From Cacajao melanocephalus (taxonomy: Eukaryota; Chordata; Mammalia; Primates; Pitheciidae), in the NCBI GenBank assembly GCA_963573385.1, contig CAUYLG010070401.1:1-64000 (forward strand): a stretch of 64,000 nt of DNA. The letters run 5' to 3'. Numbering within the stretch: the first letter of the stretch is position 1; each line of letters starts with the position of its first letter. The position numbers were made by a program, and so were the translations under genes. Shown here piece after piece: positions 62,750 through 64,000 of this stretch. The notes beneath the pieces were generated by a model that had not been told where the DNA came from, did no database searches, and was given only the letters and a program-made list of their open reading frames with translations.

Positions 62750-63605
62750 ATGTAACAGGTGAAAGAAAGAGAACAGCCCTCTGTTGCAGAGAGGGGTCCC
62801 AGAAAGGATGGCCATTCAGCAGTGAAAGGCAAGGGTTTTTATAAGTGAGCTAGAGGGGAGGCGGTATCTTATCTACATAGGGTGCAAAAAAACAGTTAGG
62901 ACCAGGTGTGCTGGCTGCGTATAGTGCACATCTCCGGCAGCCCCCACCCCAACCTGTGATTATGCAGGCGGATCCTTTGCCTGAGCGACTCCGTGTTGCT
63001 TTCCTACTGTGCATGTGCTAAACCAGAGGACGTGGAGCCCCCATGGTGGGCATGCCTGGCGCCAGGGAGCCCTTTCTATTGGTGCAGCTGCAGGCATCCC
63101 CCTCCCCCGCCCTCATGCAAGCTTCCAAAAAAGGGAAGGAATGTGCTAAGGCCCACTGTGCTTGCTGAGACCAACCATTTGTGAAGTTTGCTGATGACCC
63201 AGGAGCTCCCCGCTCTGTGCTGATGACCCAGGAGCTCCCCATCTGTGCTGGAGCTGCTTCCTTATCTCCATTTATAGCCCGGTCTTTCAGGCTGCTGTTT
63301 GTTAGAGAAGAGGTGATTTCTTGGGATGCTTTTTATTACAAGGGTAGTTCTGCTGAGGACTCTGCCCTAACTACCTACCTAGCTAATTTCTTTGTACCTC
63401 AATAGCATCTCTTGCCAAATTTATCATTTTTTGTCTTAAAATCATCTTGCTCTGGCCACTTCAGACTTTAGTCTCTCATGAAGATCCCCACATATTTGTA
63501 AAACCACTAAGATTTGGATGCCTCTCCCTTGTTAATCGGCCTGGTGTCAGTTTGGTTTCTAGATCCAGGTGAAGAGCCCACTAAGAGCTAGGCAAGACTG
63601 GAGGT
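62750..63605 (+). mobile_element. ERV1-like LTR, boundaries uncertain
   Basis: LTR-type text: 'gtttttataagtgagctagag', 'aggaccaggtgtgctggctg', 'gcggatcctttgcctgagcgac', 'tcttgggatgctttttattac', and a U5-like end 'cctctcccttgttaatcggcctgg'. No viral internal genes are attached. Family not named. Confidence 0.5.
63190..63246. repeat. 28-29 bp tandem duplication in the LTR
   Basis: Two adjacent copies of gctgatgacccaggagctcc plus eight or nine further bases, at 63190-63218 and 63219-63246. Confidence 0.95.
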
Positions 63606-63640
63606 AGCCTCTGGCTCCTCATACCACCCATCTTTTTCTC

Positions 63641-63719
63641 TCCTTTTTTTTTTTGAGACAGAGTCTCACTCTGTTGCCCAGGCTGGAGCACAGTAGCTCA
63701 ATCTCGGCTCACTGCAACT
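63641..63719 (-). mobile_element. Alu fragment, 5'-truncated
   Basis: Reverse tail and about 70 bp of the 3' arm, ending at 'ggctcactgcaact'. Confidence 0.9.
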
Positions 63720-64000
63720 GAGGAAGGAGACCCAGGCATCTGGGATCACCTCCCCCTTGACCTCCACACTGCATTTCAATAGAAGAAAAGGCTGGCCAAC
63801 TGGTGCCTCCTAAATCGCCTTCCTATAAGACAGCAGGTGTGGTATGGGGGAATCTCTCTGGAAGACACTGTTTTTACTTAAACAAGATCAAACGCCCACC
63901 CCACTCCTCCATCCAGAGATCTGAACTCTTTTATATGTGATTTCTAAAGCTGTAAACCCAAGACCCTTTCACTTGTCATTTCTGAGGCTGCAAATCTAAG
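63720..64000. other. Unique sequence at window end
   Basis: Nothing recognised. Confidence 0.4.

Overview
This is nuclear DNA from a higher primate, almost certainly human or a close ape. Alu elements of J-like and S-like character occur roughly every 1.3 kb. They sit beside THE1/MST and MLT1 (ERVL-MaLR) LTRs, L1 fragments of several ages, Tigger and hAT-Charlie DNA transposons, and the older MIR and L2 layer. I recognise no protein-coding gene, tRNA, rRNA, snRNA or CpG island. The long open frames are either Alu or L1 translations or chance frames in GC-richer unique DNA. The window therefore looks like intergenic or intronic DNA. Family names come from my knowledge of the consensus sequences and have not been checked by alignment, so element edges may be off by a few to tens of bases.

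Layout. 1-8 kb: dense Alus, an L2 invaded by a hAT-Charlie element, an MLT1 LTR split by an Alu, and several MIRs. 8-13 kb: repeat-poor DNA, then an old unassigned LTR-like element. 13-24 kb: a run of MaLR LTRs, nearly all on the minus strand. Between them lies a local duplication (13.7 and 14.9 kb) and an AT-rich unique block with two perfect palindromes (17.0-17.2 kb). 24-27 kb: a repeat-poor, GC-richer block with the longest open frame and a candidate 42-bp exon. 27-31 kb: an old L1M tail, L2, an alternating purine-pyrimidine tract, and an L1 3' end. 33-36 kb: two adjacent MER5A-like elements and an L1 3' end split by an Alu. 37.5-50.7 kb: L1-dominated DNA, including a Tigger element followed by a partial L1M (43.9-48.8 kb). 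That L1M lacks most of ORF1, has a broken ORF2, and carries two Alus and an inverted younger L1 3' end. 51-53 kb: unique DNA with a strong CTCF-like motif. 53-58 kb: a Tigger1-like miniature element and MaLR LTRs. 58-64 kb: unique DNA, a three-armed Alu, a MER20-like element and an ERV1-like LTR.

No genes work together here. What the sequence records is the order of insertion: MIR, L2 and hAT first, then old L1M and MLT1, then Tigger, THE1/MST and L1P, and Alus last. Eight of nine MaLR LTRs lie on the minus strand. If the window is intronic, that would fit a host gene read from the plus strand, but this is inference only. I did not find a clear novel biological system. The most testable leads are the paired palindromes near 17.1 kb, the CTCF-like site at 52.38 kb, the candidate microexon at 25.27 kb, and several short local duplications that the named repeats do not fully explain.
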